Positions 1 through 14,300 of a stretch of 64,000 nucleotides of DNA are shown here, piece after piece. Positions within the stretch are counted from its first letter, which is position 1, and every line of letters begins with the position of its first letter. Source of the stretch: Atrina japonica (taxonomy: Eukaryota > Mollusca > Bivalvia > Pterioida > Pinnidae). The DNA lies in assembly GCA_030159075.1 (NCBI GenBank), contig BROG01000029.1:1943001-2007000 (forward strand), in the 5' to 3' direction. The notes under the pieces are model-generated. The model worked only from the letters and a program-made list of their open reading frames with translations. It searched no databases and was not told where the DNA came from. The position numbers and the translations under genes are program-made.

Positions 1-22
1 AAAAAACTAGATTTCCAGTATT

Positions 23-560
23 GCATAAATTTGCAATTCACAATGCTGCAGTTTGCAATGTTGTGTTTATGCCCCTTCGTTGTTGTTGTATTGTTGTTTA
101 ATGTCACACTCAGGAATCTTTCACTCATATGGAGATGTCACCAGATGCCAGCGAAAAGCTTCAAATTTTGGCCTATACTCGGCACTTACGGCCATTGAGC
201 AGTGAGGGTTCTTTAACTGTGACACGGGACCTAGAACAATGATGCAATTTGCAATGTGGTTTTTATACCACAGAACAATTATGCAGTTTGTCTCTTGGTT
301 TTTATGCCCCCAGAACAATTATGCAGTTTGTCCCTTGGTTTTTATTCCCCCCAGAACAATTATGCAGTTTGTCCCTTGGTTTTTATGCCCCACAGAACAA
401 TTATGCAATTTGCTACTTTATTTTTATGTCACTAACACAGTTATGCAGCTTGCTGTTTTGTCTGTATATCCCTAGCATAATTATGCAGGTTGCATTGTGG
501 TATGTATGCCCCTATGACTATTTAAGCCATTGGCAATGTGGTTTTATCCAGTAGTGAATA
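23..560 (+). repeat. ~40-bp minisatellite split by a SINE
   Basis: Units of about 40 bp carry the core CAGAACAATTATGCAGTTTG and a TTTTATGCCCC end; the core begins at 271, 311, 352 and 393 and decays toward 540. Related sequence also lies at 23-75. The block 79-232 between the two parts is a SINE fragment, so the element sits inside the array. The two overlapping + strand open frames at 239-554 are artefacts of this repeat. Confidence 0.75.
79..232 (-). mobile_element. tRNA-SINE family A, 3' part
   Basis: The block reads TTGTTTAATGTCACACTC, then the family signature of a GGAGATGTCACC-like run, TCGGCACTTACGGCC and GACACGGGACC. It lacks the tRNA-like head and a stretch of about 16 bp after TTCTTTAAC that other copies have. 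It is the same family as the copies at 2065, 29791, 33816 and 49759. Confidence 0.75.
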
Positions 561-797
561 AAACACTTTTCCTGCAAAGGTTGTCTTAATGGAGAAAAGA
601 GTAGAATAATACATATGATAATCAATATGTAACTCCACTAGGGTAAATTATGTTTATCATACCATAACTCCTTGATATCTTTTTAATTCAGGACCGAGGC
701 GTTTTACACTCTTGAAAATAAAACATTGATTATATCTTTTGGTAAAAACTTGACATTTTATTGTAGCTTTTCATGTATTTTTATTTTGCCATTGTAG

Positions 798-919
798 CAA
801 GGTGCTGAGCTAGAGGCCAGAGATCTGAAGGGGTGGACTGCTCTTTTTCATGCTACGTATGCTGGGCATCAGAACATGGTCCGATTTTTACTTGAGCAAG
901 GTGCCAATATCAACGCAGT
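798..919 (+). CDS. ANKS3: ANKS3 exon a (ankyrin repeats)
   Basis: The exon reads [19 protein letters not shown] and onward to GANINA, a complete ankyrin helix pair ([25 protein letters not shown]). The acceptor is TTGTAG at 792-797 and the donor GTAAGT begins at 920. Two bases are left over and complete a Val codon with the next exon. It starts in mid-repeat, so earlier ANKS3 exons lie outside the window. Confidence 0.93.
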
Positions 920-3900
920 GTAAGTATTAATGTTTGAAATAGTTCCCAGGTTTTTCAGAAACAGTGTCTTGTGCCTTTCTAATTGGAAATTTTGCAATAT
1001 TTGCAGTATTAGAAATGTACATGTATCTGAAGATAATTTCCCTGATATTTAAGTGTTTAATTTATTCAAATCTACAAAGCTTGATTTGGTTTTTATTTGC
1101 TTTAAGACAATTCAACTATATTTATTTTTATTTTCTTCTTAATCTTTTGAACTAATTACGGAAGATACCCCTTTTCTCACTGACCCCCCCAGAAAACCCT
1201 TTTTAGCTAACTTCTTTAAATTATATAACAATATAATACAGCATAGATCACACCAAGTGTTCATTATAGGAGACTCTAACTCTTTCACCGCCAATATTGC
1301 ATGACCCCTGATCGCCAAGCATTTCAATGATGCATTAGTTGTTAATCATGTGTGTACATTCAAATTGTAATATCTCAAAAACTATTGATCCAATCTTCGT
1401 GAAATTTTTGACACATATGCAGTATATAATGTTTTATCTACATGCAATGTTTTATAGTTTTCAAAGGTCATGTGACTTCATCGGCTATCTTTGAATTTTT
1501 AAAAAATAAAGAAAAATTGCTTTTCAAAAATTGTAACGGATTATTATCTCAATATATTGTTTTATTGATACATTCTTTATTATAAAATAAAATGCAATCA
1601 TTTTGTAGAAATATCACTTTAAAATAATCATTTCTTGGTAATATTTTGAGGTTTATTATGATAATTGTATTATCAATTGTATTATAATGCACAAAGAATT
1701 TTTCTCCCATTTCAAGTAAAACTTCACAGTTAAATCATTGATCAGTCACTATTGGTTCCACAATAGAATACAAAATGTTTGAAACTATAATATTTCTTTT
1801 CAGTTTATTAAATATAATTATTTTAAAGACGATAACAGTTAATACACAATCATATCACTGAGCGTAAATTATTTTTGCCGCAGCTTGTTTGTAGTCAAAC
1901 TCTGTGTGGTAATATAACTAATAAACTCAGCATTCTGTTATTTGCAACATCCTTTATCCGATAATATTGGTGTCATCAAAGAACAGTTTGTCAATTTCTG
2001 GTTCGTTTTTAGAATTGATTATCAATAATATCACTTATAACTTCGTTTACAGTCAACCACTTGTCCAGCTGGTGACAGGTTGGTTTCCTGTCTTTCGGAT
2101 GAGACAGTAAAAACTGGAGGTCCCGTGTCACAGTAGGTGTCGGCACGTTAAAGAACCCTCACTGCTCAATGGCCGTAAGTGCCGAGCATAGGCCAAAATT
2201 TGAAGCTCTTCACCGGCATTTGGTGACGTCTCCATATGAGTGAAATATTCTTGAGTGGGACATTAAACAACAAACAAACAAACAAAAAACAAACAAAACT
2301 ATAATAATTCTGTGAAATATCTTTTCTGATATGGCAATCATAAAAGTAAGATATATTTCAAAACTAATGGCTTAGAGTTTTCATTTGTGTGTTTCGTCAA
2401 TCAAGCAATGCTCTTTCTGTTACAGTGAACCAAGCCTAGGATTGACTCCATTTATGGAAGCCGCTGCTGAGGGTCATGAAATCATTGTGCAACTCTTCCT
2501 GCAACATGTAAGAATTTAATATAATCTACTTCCTGTATCATCTAGCTAATCAAATCACATACAGAAATAGAGAAAGATACCCTACTGGGCTGATTTAGTA
2601 TAGCCAGGAGAAATCAGGATCTAATTGTAATAAGCTATTTTAAATGGTCAGGAATCATTTGGCTTCCTGAGTACCACAGTATTTGAATGGTCATGAGTCA
2701 TTTGACAGGTTTATTCCACTCACTGAGGCCTGATACATGTATCAACACACTTTTGCATTACATTTTATATGTGCTTTCAGACATAAAAGCTTTTGGTTTT
2801 TGGTATATATCATTATAAATGATTTATAGAGAAATACATACTTCAATGTGGTCCCATTATACATATGGTGGAAGTGCATTATCTTGAAATTCATGGGACC
2901 GTCCCCAACACCTTAAAATATCCAGAATTCGGGATAACCAAAATTTTCCTGAACATATATTGCTATCAAAAAAAATTGAAACTGCCTGTTTAGGTTTGCC
3001 ATATCTGGAATTTCAACATATACGATTTTGAGATACAGTAAAACCTGCTATAGTGGCCACCTCTATATAAGGATTGCCATGACTGCTCACTGTAACTAAA
3101 TTAAACTTGTGTATTAGGGTCACCTGCACATAAAGGCCAATATTTTCTGGTCCCTTGGGTGACCCCTATATACACGTTTTACTTTATGTACTGTATACCA
3201 TCATATCTGAGTCTTTTATACATGTTTACTTATAAATAACATCATGATTGAAATTTTCCATTTTTATATATGATGTAACTGATTCTTTTCATTTCTGTAG
3301 CACTGATATTTGTACTTCTAGGGAGTCAACATGAACTGGAGGGCTCATAACAATGATACTGCAAGATCTCTGGCTTTGTTACATAGTAACATGAAGATTG
3401 TTAGTCTAATTGACAATCATGTGATGCCAAACACCTGTCTCAGATCAGAAGCAGGTAAAAGATGAATTCTAATGCGCTCTGTTTGCCTATCATTATTGCA
3501 TTGGTCGATGATGTTTAAAACTCGCAGGGGGAGTCACGTTTCACTGCTGGTTTTTATATATGACGTTGCACAAAGTTCTGCTGACCGACTTCAATGCACT
3601 TGCTGAACTCTACTGTTTACACATTTTATAGTACAATTCATATCAAAACATTCTTTTACTGTGTAGAGTTCCTTGTTTGAAATGTGAAACATAAAAAACA
3701 TATTGTATCATAAAATCGGTATTGAAATTAACAAATCCATATGATAAATCAGTAACGATTTTTGAGCCTATCAGTATACTCAACAAAGTAATTTGGTCAT
3801 AGATCAAGGTAGGAGCCAGCATAAGTCAACATTTCTTGTGGTTTCTGTCATTAAAATGCTAATTTAAAATGTGCAGGCATTAGAATAGGGTTACCATATG

Positions 3901-6900
3901 ATTGTTTTACAAAAACTGACAGAGTATCAGTGATTCCCCTGTCAGAAATATCCGTTGAAACTTTATTTCTGACAGGGGATTTAGGATCTAAGGATATACC
4001 ATGTATGTTAAACATAATTTGTTCTTAATTCTTCATTCATATCATTATTAACACTAATTTGACAATTTTCTGTGGCGTAATAACCGTACAAAACTAATTT
4101 TTACAATTTATTACACAGAGTTATCAGTCCTTGCACTCTTCAGCAATCTCTGTCAACATCTTAAAAAAGTCCCAAAATACGCAGTCATGTAACCCACCGA
4201 ATGTATATAAAAACCAAAATACAAAGAGTATGGAAACTTTTCGCAAAAATATAGACCCTATATTATATCTATTTTTAATTTTTTTTTTACCTTGAATAGT
4301 ATTTTTCTATGTCAGCACTAAAAATACATGCAAAAATGTCTGATAGCTTATAAAGAACAAATTCTATAGTAGATTTATGTATTTGGCCAGAAACTGGCAA
4401 AAGTTGGGACAATAACAGAAATTTAAAAGGAGTGCTAGTCCGACAATTCTGTGTAAGAGATTGTAATTTTTAAACTAAATGCATATAAACAGAAGTACTA
4501 TGTAAATCATTCAATATCAATAGTGCATGTGAGAAACGTAGTATTACTCTGCATAGTACAGGTACTACCACAAACAGTGTATAGAAAATTCAATTCAGTT
4601 GTTTGTCTACAAACTTACAGTTTCCGGTTCTAGGAAAAATCGGTCTCAATGTAATGATTGCTGTAGCAGTAAACACTCGCCAAAAACTAAAAAGAATAAT
4701 TGGTCACATTTTCGTGTGATTCGGTCGCACTGTAGAGCGCTGCTATGCCAGCTGCATGAGTATTGCTTTATTATAATTGTGTATGACATCACAAGAAAAT
4801 AACATATAACTGTAGAATGCTCATTTTTACTCTAGAACACATTTAACCATCTTGAAATCTTGATATAACATTTTCGTTGTTTGTCAGAGAGGAAAAAATA
4901 TATAAGCAATCATATTCCTAGCAAGTTATGTTTATTAATTGTTTGTCTGTTTTTCAAAGTAAACAATTATCAGCATGTTATTTGGAATACATGTACTACC
5001 AATATTTTTCCACCAAAATTTGAACAAAATGAAGTTAAAATGTTGTGACATAGAATGTATAACAGTCATAATATATTGATTGTTAGAAGTGTTGTAAATA
5101 CTGTGGAACCCATATTGTGAAAGACCCCTGTCATGAAAGACCACCTGTCTTGAGAGACCACATTTCAGTGGCAGATGGGGTGGTCTCACAAGAAAGGTTC
5201 AGCTATAAAATGTTTGTTATAAGGGTTCTAAATATTGATGAACCTGTCTTGAAAGACCCCTCTCGTGAAAGACCACCTGTCTTGAGAGACCACATTTCAG
5301 TGGCAGATGGGGTGGTCTCACAAGACATCTTCCACTGTACATAGTTTATCAGAAAGGTTTTCCACTAAACTGCAGCACAACATTAAACTACAGCACACTT
5401 TTATAACCATTTCAAATTTTAGACATCAGTTTTTGATACTTTTCATTCATATGTAAAGAGTTGCAGGTATATTTTGGAAGTCTTGGATCTGAGCCTCTTT
5501 CTGGTTCCTGTCAGCTGAGTGAGAATCTTCTAGTACACACTTTACATGTATTTTGTTCCTGAGCATGGCATTGGTCCATTTTCATGTTTATTTAATTTTA
5601 ACAAAGAGCACACAAAAATTGAATGTGTATTATGTTATACTATGATTTTGACATTTCGGTATGCATTTGTGTATTTAGTTTAATACCTAAATCCCTCAGA
5701 ATCTTGATTTGTCTTGCCTTACCTCCCTTTAAAGCTATACTGCAATACAACACATACCGCATATCAAATGTCTTAGTCAATAAGTTACACAATGTTTGTA
5801 GCATGTCAAAAATTTGATAGGTTAGTACAAAGAAAGCACAAGTTCCGCTTTACAAGTCAGTGATTAGAGAGTCACTTTCATTTATTTTCGTCACTCAAGT
5901 GACCATCTTGGATCTGTAGTCTTTTATCATCGTATCTTGTTATGTGAGTGTGTATTTCTTTTATTCAAAAGCCATGCATATAACTTTTGTAGGTAGAATC
6001 AGAGGTTTTAAGATAGGGTGGGGACCCTTTCAGTTTTTTGATGTCATATATTTTAGGTGTTCTTTTATACCCCCGGCCTGAAAGGTCTGCCTGGGGTATC
6101 TAGTGTTTGGATCATTTGTCTGTCTGTTTGTCTGTCTGTCAGTAATTCTGTTCCACCTACATATAAAGTGCAATATTTCAAGTTTGGATTGTGATACAGT
6201 AACCAAACTTAGATTGTAAGTTCATCTAAGGGTTGCTTACACTTCACAGACATCACATGCCCCTAGGGGTCAAAATGTAGGACATCGCAAATAAATAATA
6301 AATAAATAATATTTAGAATTTTTTCTACTTTTATCACTTGTACTTGATGTACAATAACAAATATGAGGTATACACAGGCATAAAAACATTATATTCCTAT
6401 ATATTTTGTGAAAATAAGGTCAGGTCCAGTGTTGTATTCATATACAAATAGTAAATAGTTGCAAGTGAAAAAGTGCCAAACCTGGGTTTCTCGTGCAATT
6501 TTCACAAAATATATAGGAGTTTAAGATTATTTTTATTATACATTGTGTATTGTCAATCTAAGAAGTAAAAAAAGGAGAATTTTTTTTTTTTGAAAAAAAA
6601 AACAACATAGCTAATGACCCATATGAGATTACCCACTCACCACACCCATATAAGATTACCTAAAGTGTCGACTAGTATAGTGGTAAATATTATACATACT
6701 AAAGATTTGTATTTGGCATTATAAAGGAAGATCTGTCACATTGAATCTTTCAAAGAAGTGGATGATAATTATATGCAGTGTAGATTTATGAAGCATTACA
6801 TGAGATAATTATCTGCATTTTAGGCTTAGATGCTGGAGATCTGAGCTCATCTGATGAAACTTATTCTAAACCAAAGCATAATCACTTTAGAGGCCAAAGA

Positions 6901-7267
6901 GGTAAAGGCAAAGGGCCAAGTATACAAGATGGCCCTGAGGCAATTGCAGAGTTGATTGACAGAACAAGGAATCCTGAAGCAACAAGTTGTCCAAGTAAGT
7001 GTTTGTTTTGTTTAGTTTGTGGATATCAATAGCCAAATGATTTCATATATATTCTTAAAAGCAATTAAAACACATACACACACATGACATTCTACAAATC
7101 AAGAGTTATTTACTTTGTTTTATGAAGAGAAAAAAATCAAAAACTCTGAGGTGTCAAGGTGTCAACGTTGGACCTATCAAGAGAGTCATCCTATATATAT
7201 ATATATAGATATATATATAGATATATATATATAGATATATATATATAGATATATATATATAGATATA

Positions 7268-7328
<61 letters not shown>

Positions 7329-8297
7329 TAGAACTTCGATGAGTCGAACTTCAATGAGTCGAATTTCTCGTTGTTTCGAACTTTTTACAAAGTCCCGATT
7401 TATTTCATTATATATTCTTACTAAAAAAAAACTATTTATAAATCGAACTTTCATGAGTCGAATTTCTCGGTGTGTCGAACAAAACTGGCAGTCCCATTGC
7501 TGTAAAAACATAGAAAATTCATACAAATAAATCGAAGTCGAAGTTTACCTGTATACAAGATGTAAATTACCCCGTGGTGATTTTCACACCCATCCGACTA
7601 CGTTGATTAATGGACACGTGTTTATTGATAAAAACACCCAGGACAGTATAAAAATAACAACATGATTTAAGTAATTAAAAGTAATAAGCAGATGCTAATT
7701 GATTATTGATTGTTTGCGACTGTGTCAGACTCAAATATGCAAATTACCGGCGGCTGTGTTGGTTGTTTACCATCTCGTAGCTTGTGTCATTATAAATTAC
7801 TGATTTGTAAAAACAAAACGAAATGACACGGTATTATAGATCAAGCATTTTCTACTCAAACTCAAAGTGTCACAAAAAACAGCAAAAAAAAATAGCATAA
7901 AATGAACGGTATCAGCAATTTGATATCAACTCACCATGCACTCTTCTACTGATTGTGATCTGTCTAGTGAAGTACCCGGTATCCGACGCGGGTGGGATAG
8001 CTAGTCAGTCGTATAGGCGCTTGGATTACGATTTTTCTGCAGAATGTTTGGATTTATTCTCTGAATACAAAATAAATACATTGTATCTACATTTTTAGTC
8101 GATTAGATTCTAAGTCATGATCCCAGCACCTATACGTTTACACAGTCACGTACAATAGATTTTTGTGTGTGGCATGTTGTTATGGGGGTAGTGCACTGAG
8201 TAAATTTTAGATTTCTCGATCACCATTCTTGAGTCGAAGTCCCGATGTTTCGAATTTTTTTAGGTGGTCCCTTGAACTTTGACTCATCGAAGTTCTA

Positions 8298-8337
<40 letters not shown>

Positions 8338-11300
8338 TTTTTATAAAAAATATTACTACAACATTATCTTTTACTGTGGACCTTGGATTAGAAAAGATAC
8401 TATCTGCATAAATAAATCATACATTAAGCACAAATAACAAGGTACTTAGGTACCTACAAACTCACCATGCTCCGGCTGGGGTTCAAACTCTCGACCTACA
8501 GCACAAATTGCCTGTCTCTCATGCATGATGTCCTAACCACTTGGCTATCTACGCATTCACAAAAATGAATGTTTCAATAGCGATGATTAGAATTCGAAAC
8601 ATGAGAACTCGGTCGCAGAGATAGAGGTGAAAGGTGTTTAATCCTAACGTTAATGACAATGGATTGATTACAATAAGGTAATTTTTGTCTAATCAATCAA
8701 TTAATACTAGCTGGTGGTATCAGTTATAAGGATAAGAAGGACGATTTTCAGATTGTACTTTAACCATTTTTATTTCCAGAAGTACCACACGGATATGTGA
8801 CTTATCCCCAAGGAGAGGGCGATACCGATGCCACAGCAAGTCTCTCCTACAGGGATGTGACTTCTCCAATCAACATGCAGGATTATAGTATGTTAGACAG
8901 CTCTGGAGGAAAAGGTAATAATTCAACAATGTCAGAATTTCATCAGAATTCAACGTGGATGAAAATTTCCAATCAATGATAAATATTTCACATATCCTCA
9001 GAGACCTTTTTCGAGTTGTTCTGTTACAGTTCGTCATAATAGTGTGCAACTTCAGAGAAAAATGAGGGCAGCATCACCTCTGTTTAAGCAGTTTATGTCA
9101 TACAGTGGAATCTTGTTATGTTGAAATCGGATGAGTCAAAATTCTGGATATGTCAAAATTGAAAGTCTGGTCCCGATATTTATAGATAGAAGAATATATC
9201 AAATAAAAATTTTGGTTATCTCGAATTCCGGATATATCAAAGTAATAGGGGTGGTCCTGTGGGTTTCAGGATAACAAGATTCCAATGTATATTACCTGGA
9301 ATGTGGATATCATGCAGTGCTAGGTGTCAGATTTGAAAAGCAGCCTACAGTAATGTGATTACATAAATCATCTTTGCAAGAAAGTTATATAACAGTTATA
9401 TAAAACTTTATTTCTTGGAGATGAACTGAAACAAGATATCCTCAAATGTTGCCAATGTAATATTATAAAACCGGAAGTGGCCTTTGCCTATTTCCTGTTT
9501 AAGTCATGTGATCTGAGTACAAACTATTCTAGTTAAACTGAAAAAGGTCTATAGTGATGAAAGAAGATTTTTTGAAAATCCATATTTTTAGTCCAGGCCA
9601 TGGCTGTTTTGCCTCAGTAATCTTGAACATTTGAATTGTTGTAGTAACCCAAAGATAGACGTGACCAGACATGGTGTCCACTTCTCTGTGCCGGTCTCAT
9701 TCTATGGTTGTGCCCCATTGTAGTTAAGAGTTCCATCATTAAGCTCCATGGGACTAATGTTAGGAGGGCCAGTGCCATATCCACGGTGCTGTCAGTGGTG
9801 TCTGGGGGCAAAAACTAACCTGGGCTATATACTTTTTTAAATATAAGTAGTAAAGGTTAATGTTTTCCATGTCCAAGTCTTATGACATGAATTAGTTGAT
9901 ACCAGAGTCTTATGACATGACCTAGATGATACCAGAGTCTTATGACATGAATTAGTTGATACCAGAGTCTTATGACATGACCTAGATGATACCAGAGTCT
10001 TATGACATGACCTAGATGATACCAGAGTCTTATGACATGACCTAGATGATACCAGTCTTATGACATGACCTAGATGATACCAGAGTCTTATGACATGACC
10101 TAGATGATACCAGAGTCTTATGACATGATCTAGATGATACCAGAGTCTTATGACATGACCTAGATGATACCAGAGTCTTATGACATGACTTAGATGATAC
10201 CAGAGTCTTATGATGTGACCTAGATGATACGATAGTCTTATGACATGACCTAGATAATACCAGAGTCTTATGACATGATCTAGATGATACCAGAGTCTTA
10301 TGACATGACCTAGATGATACCATAGTCTTATGACATGACCTAGATGATACCATAGTCTTATGACATGACCTAGATGATACCAGAGTCTTATGACATGACC
10401 TAGATAATACCAGAGTCTTATGACATGATCTAGATGATACCAGAGTCTTATGACATGACCTAGATGATACCATAGTCTTATGACATGACCTAAATGATAC
10501 CTTTAATTTGACCTACTTGTTAGTCATGATTTCAGTTTTTGATATACAATGCATCTCTTGAGAGTTTGGTTGTCTTCTGAGCTATAGTGTCTTCTGACAA
10601 CTCTTGTTATATTATTTTTCCATTTGAGTCAATTTAAAGAGGTAAACAATTTTAAATTAAAATTCATAGCAATGAATTGGTTTTCAGAATAGCAATGATT
10701 GCATAGCAAAATTAGTTAAAAACTGTAATTAAGTTAATGTGTACACAGTAAAACTTGCTTTAGCGACCAACTTTGTATAAAGATCAGCTGGTCACAAAGA
10801 CTATTTTTTGCGGTCCCAAATAGTACCATTTGTGTACAAATCAACCTCTATATAAAGACAACCTCCCCATAAAAACTGGTTTTCTTGTGTCCCCAAGGAG
10901 GTCTTATATAAAAGGTTCACTGTACACAGTGTCTGTCATGTTAGAATAGAAATGAAATTTAAACAATCACAATTTTGTGCATTTAATAGTATACAAATTT
11001 TATAAAATCAGCAAAACAGTTATTAACTTTTTCATTTTTTGTGGAATTTGAAATTGATTGATATTTTAGAAAATCTGTGTCAGTACATCAAAGCAATCTA
11101 TTTTCCTGTAAGGCTCATTCAATTTAATTTTCTCTTATAGATTCTGTAGACAATGATAATGATGAAGATGGCAATGCCTTTTCAAAAACTGGTGCTCTGA
11201 CCATAAAAAGTAGTTCTGGCTCCAGTGGTCGTCAGATAACGGCCCTTAGTTTAAGTCATAGTAGTGCCGATAGTGATGACTGTCAGCCACGAGACAGCGG

Positions 11301-14300
11301 TCCATCTTCACTTGATGGAAGTGGCGGTGCTCAATATTTAACGGAAAGTTCCGGGAGTCTAAGTGAAGGAGCTTTATCACCTGCCTCCAGCTATAATAAA
11401 GCAATGGAGAATCTTGTGTTGCAGGATAGACCAAATTTATCTCAATCGGAGAAGACTTCAGGTGTCCCTCGGAACAGGAGTAGTGCAAATACTTCAAGTG
11501 TTGATGCCACTGAAGGAAATAGTGCAAAACCTAGCTCAGTTGCCAGTGTGGACAACTCTAAAAAGGAATCTGGCACCAATGTTTACAATAAACCAAGTGC
11601 AATGAGTCCTACATCACAACTGAAGGACAGAGAAAGACAGTCCAATAAAAGTAGGTCAAACTCGCCAAGCGTTAAATTCAGTACAAATGATATTATCGTG
11701 CCTCACAATTTTGATTCGATACCACAAGAGCATGTCCATCACCGAGTTCAATTTGAGGCAAATCATACCCATGAAAATCAACATAAAACACATTTTGACC
11801 AGCAACCGAAAGTGAAAGTTGAACAACCGAATCAACCACACAGAGTTCAGTTTGAACAGCAACATCACAACCAGCACCATCAGGTGTTGTTTGAACAACA
11901 ACAACACCAAAGTCAACAACAACGTGTTCAGTTTGATCATCATCATCAACAACAACAACAGAGAGTGCAGTTTGAACAGCAACAACAGATTCAACCAATA
12001 CCAAAACACGATCAACATCAGCAGAACAGAGTTGAACATATACCTCAACATGGCGTGCAATATGACCTTCAGCAACAAAACATTCATGCGGAGCAACATC
12101 ACCAAAATAAAGTCAATTTTGAACAACCTACTCAGAAAAATATTAGTTTTGATTTTCCTAATGGACCGACTGGTGATTTAACGTCAGGATTTCCAAATAT
12201 CGGTGCTAACTTTGGCTCACAGCTAGGTTGTCAACTTTTTTCACCAAATCCAGGAATTCCAGATCAGCCATTTTTTGTTCCCAAAAAGGTATGCTGGATA
12301 TAGTTTTCTCACTGGTCTATATATGTTTACACAATCAAAACATCTTTGTACAAGTTCTCTCCTGTGTGCTAATTTTTTATCATTAAGAATAGTATCCATT
12401 GTCAGGTAACGTCGCCAGTTGTCAAGAGACAGTGGATAGACAGCATGTATTTAACTACTGTAAAATCAAAAATTTTCACAGGACTTTATTTTTGCGATAC
12501 AAATGTTCTAGATTTATTCGCGAGATAATATTTTTGTGATTCCATATGCCCTTCTTGTCTTACTATTATCATACTTCATTACATGATAATTTTATTTTTG
12601 AGAGCATGAGTTCTCGCGAAATTACGCGTTAATAAGATTCTGGGAAATAAAACCGGATTTACAGTAATCAAAATCCAAGAAGCTAACATATTCTGTACTA
12701 AATGCTATAAGTAGACTTGTGATGCTAAACGGTGAGTCCATTTATTTTTTTATAGCCGGAATCCAGTGACTATCCAACTGATCTACGGATGTTACTGGAA
12801 CAGACCGGACTTACAAAATATCTGAAGACTTTTGAAGAGCAAGATGTGGATCTACAAGTTTTTCTGTCCCTTACTGATAATGATCTGAAAGAAATTGGAA
12901 TAAAGTAAGTTAATTTTTATGTGATTATTAGTCAAGTTTTATAGTTTGAGAAGTTGACTGATATTTATGTAGTCTTACCTGTTACACTGGTGAAATTTTC
13001 AGCTCATCTGGCCCAAAAGGCCAAGTGAGCCATTTATATGGCCCAAGTTCCGTTGTCACATCTGTGGTTGTTCGTCCATTAACTTTTCTACTTAAAAGAC
13101 TTCTAACAATGGACAGATTAACCAAAGCAGTAGGACCAAAGGAGCAGGGAGTTTGGTACTGGGAAGTGGCTTCAAGTTCGCAAAAGGGGCAAGAACTTTT
13201 AGGGGCTCCAAAAGATTTTTAAAAAAAGGTCAAAACTTTGTACATCTCTAAAAAGATCTTTTTCTCATAAATAGGTAATCAGTTTTCTTTCACATTTGGT
13301 ATACATTGTTGTTAGGTCATTATCTACAAAATTTGCAAATAAAATTGAAATCTGATGATAAATGGGCTTTTAGTAGATCATGGTGACAAAGTTTTTAGGT
13401 CATGGGGTCAACAGTCAAGGTCTCGGACACCTAAGTAAATGGAAAATATCAGCTTTCATTATTTTTAAGACATTTTCAACTTCATCTGAAGAGTAAATGG
13501 TTCAGTTTTAACAAAACTTAGCTGGAACTTTCTCAATATAGAGTTTGCAAATGAAAAAGGGCTAAGACCCATACAGACTCTGAAAGGGGCCAGAAAGTGT
13601 CAAAACTTGGTACATCTTTAAAAATCTTTTTCTCATAAACCAATGATAAATTTTCTTTCAAATTTGGTATATTCACTGTCTCTTCCAGTTGCATAGGGTA
13701 TGGTTTTATACAAATGGCTTATTAACTCAAAACTGATTGATTTATTGTATACAAATATATACTAGAAAGGTTTTTTAAATGATATAAGGATCATATTTGT
13801 CAGATGAGCATCTTAAGGCCCATCAGCCATCTTGTTTTATCATGAGTCAGAAGTCCTAATTCTTTGTATAATGGTTGCAAGTGTGGTCTAAAAGTCTAAA
13901 ATTTAGGACCTTTTGTCAAACAGGCCTCTGGACCCGTCCCAGATATCACCATTAAAGTGAAAAAAAAAAAAATACTGAGCATGCTAAAGAAGATAATTAA
14001 AGAAAACAGAAAATCAGTCAATGTCTCCATAGTTATTGAGTATATTTATTTCTTTGAGTAACTAATGGTGATTTGATTTATTTGTGCAGATTATTTGGTC
14101 CTAGAAAGAAAATGACCAATGCAATTGCTAGATGGCAAAGCAAAGCGCCACTACCGTCCAGTGATAAATTAGAGCAAGCTTATGCGGACAGATTGGAGGG
14201 CGAAATGCAAGAAATGGCCCTTCAGTTACATAAGGTTTGTATTGTATGTTATAGAATATACATAATGTTTTAAAGCAATAATATAATTGAATAAACAATC

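Larger units (their letters stand above)
3455..6823 (+). other. ANKS3 intron c-d (3.4 kb)
   Basis: No exon is needed here, because exon c (one base carried) joins exon d in frame. The intron holds a duplicated hairpin unit at 5099-5340 and a hairpin element around 6390-6520. The remainder is plain AT-rich sequence. Confidence 0.6.

Noticed and set aside
1268..1345. piggyBac-type end (AACTCTTTCACCGCCA)
   Set aside because: No matching opposite end and no TTAA pair at a plausible distance.
6055..6120. Possible riboswitch-like or regulatory hairpin (ATACCCCCGGCC / GGGGTAT)
   Set aside because: Most likely the end of a dispersed molluscan repeat; nothing links it to ANKS3 regulation.
10042..10473. 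143-codon frame on the - strand
   Set aside because: Product of the 30-bp intronic minisatellite ([10 protein letters not shown] repeats).
9875..10502. CRISPR-like regular 30-bp repeats
   Set aside because: No unique spacers between units; a plain tandem minisatellite in a eukaryotic intron.
11656..12126. 156-codon and shorter - strand frames over ANKS3 exon f
   Set aside because: Shadow of CAA/CAC-rich codons of the real + strand exon; Leu/Val-rich composition is explained by that.
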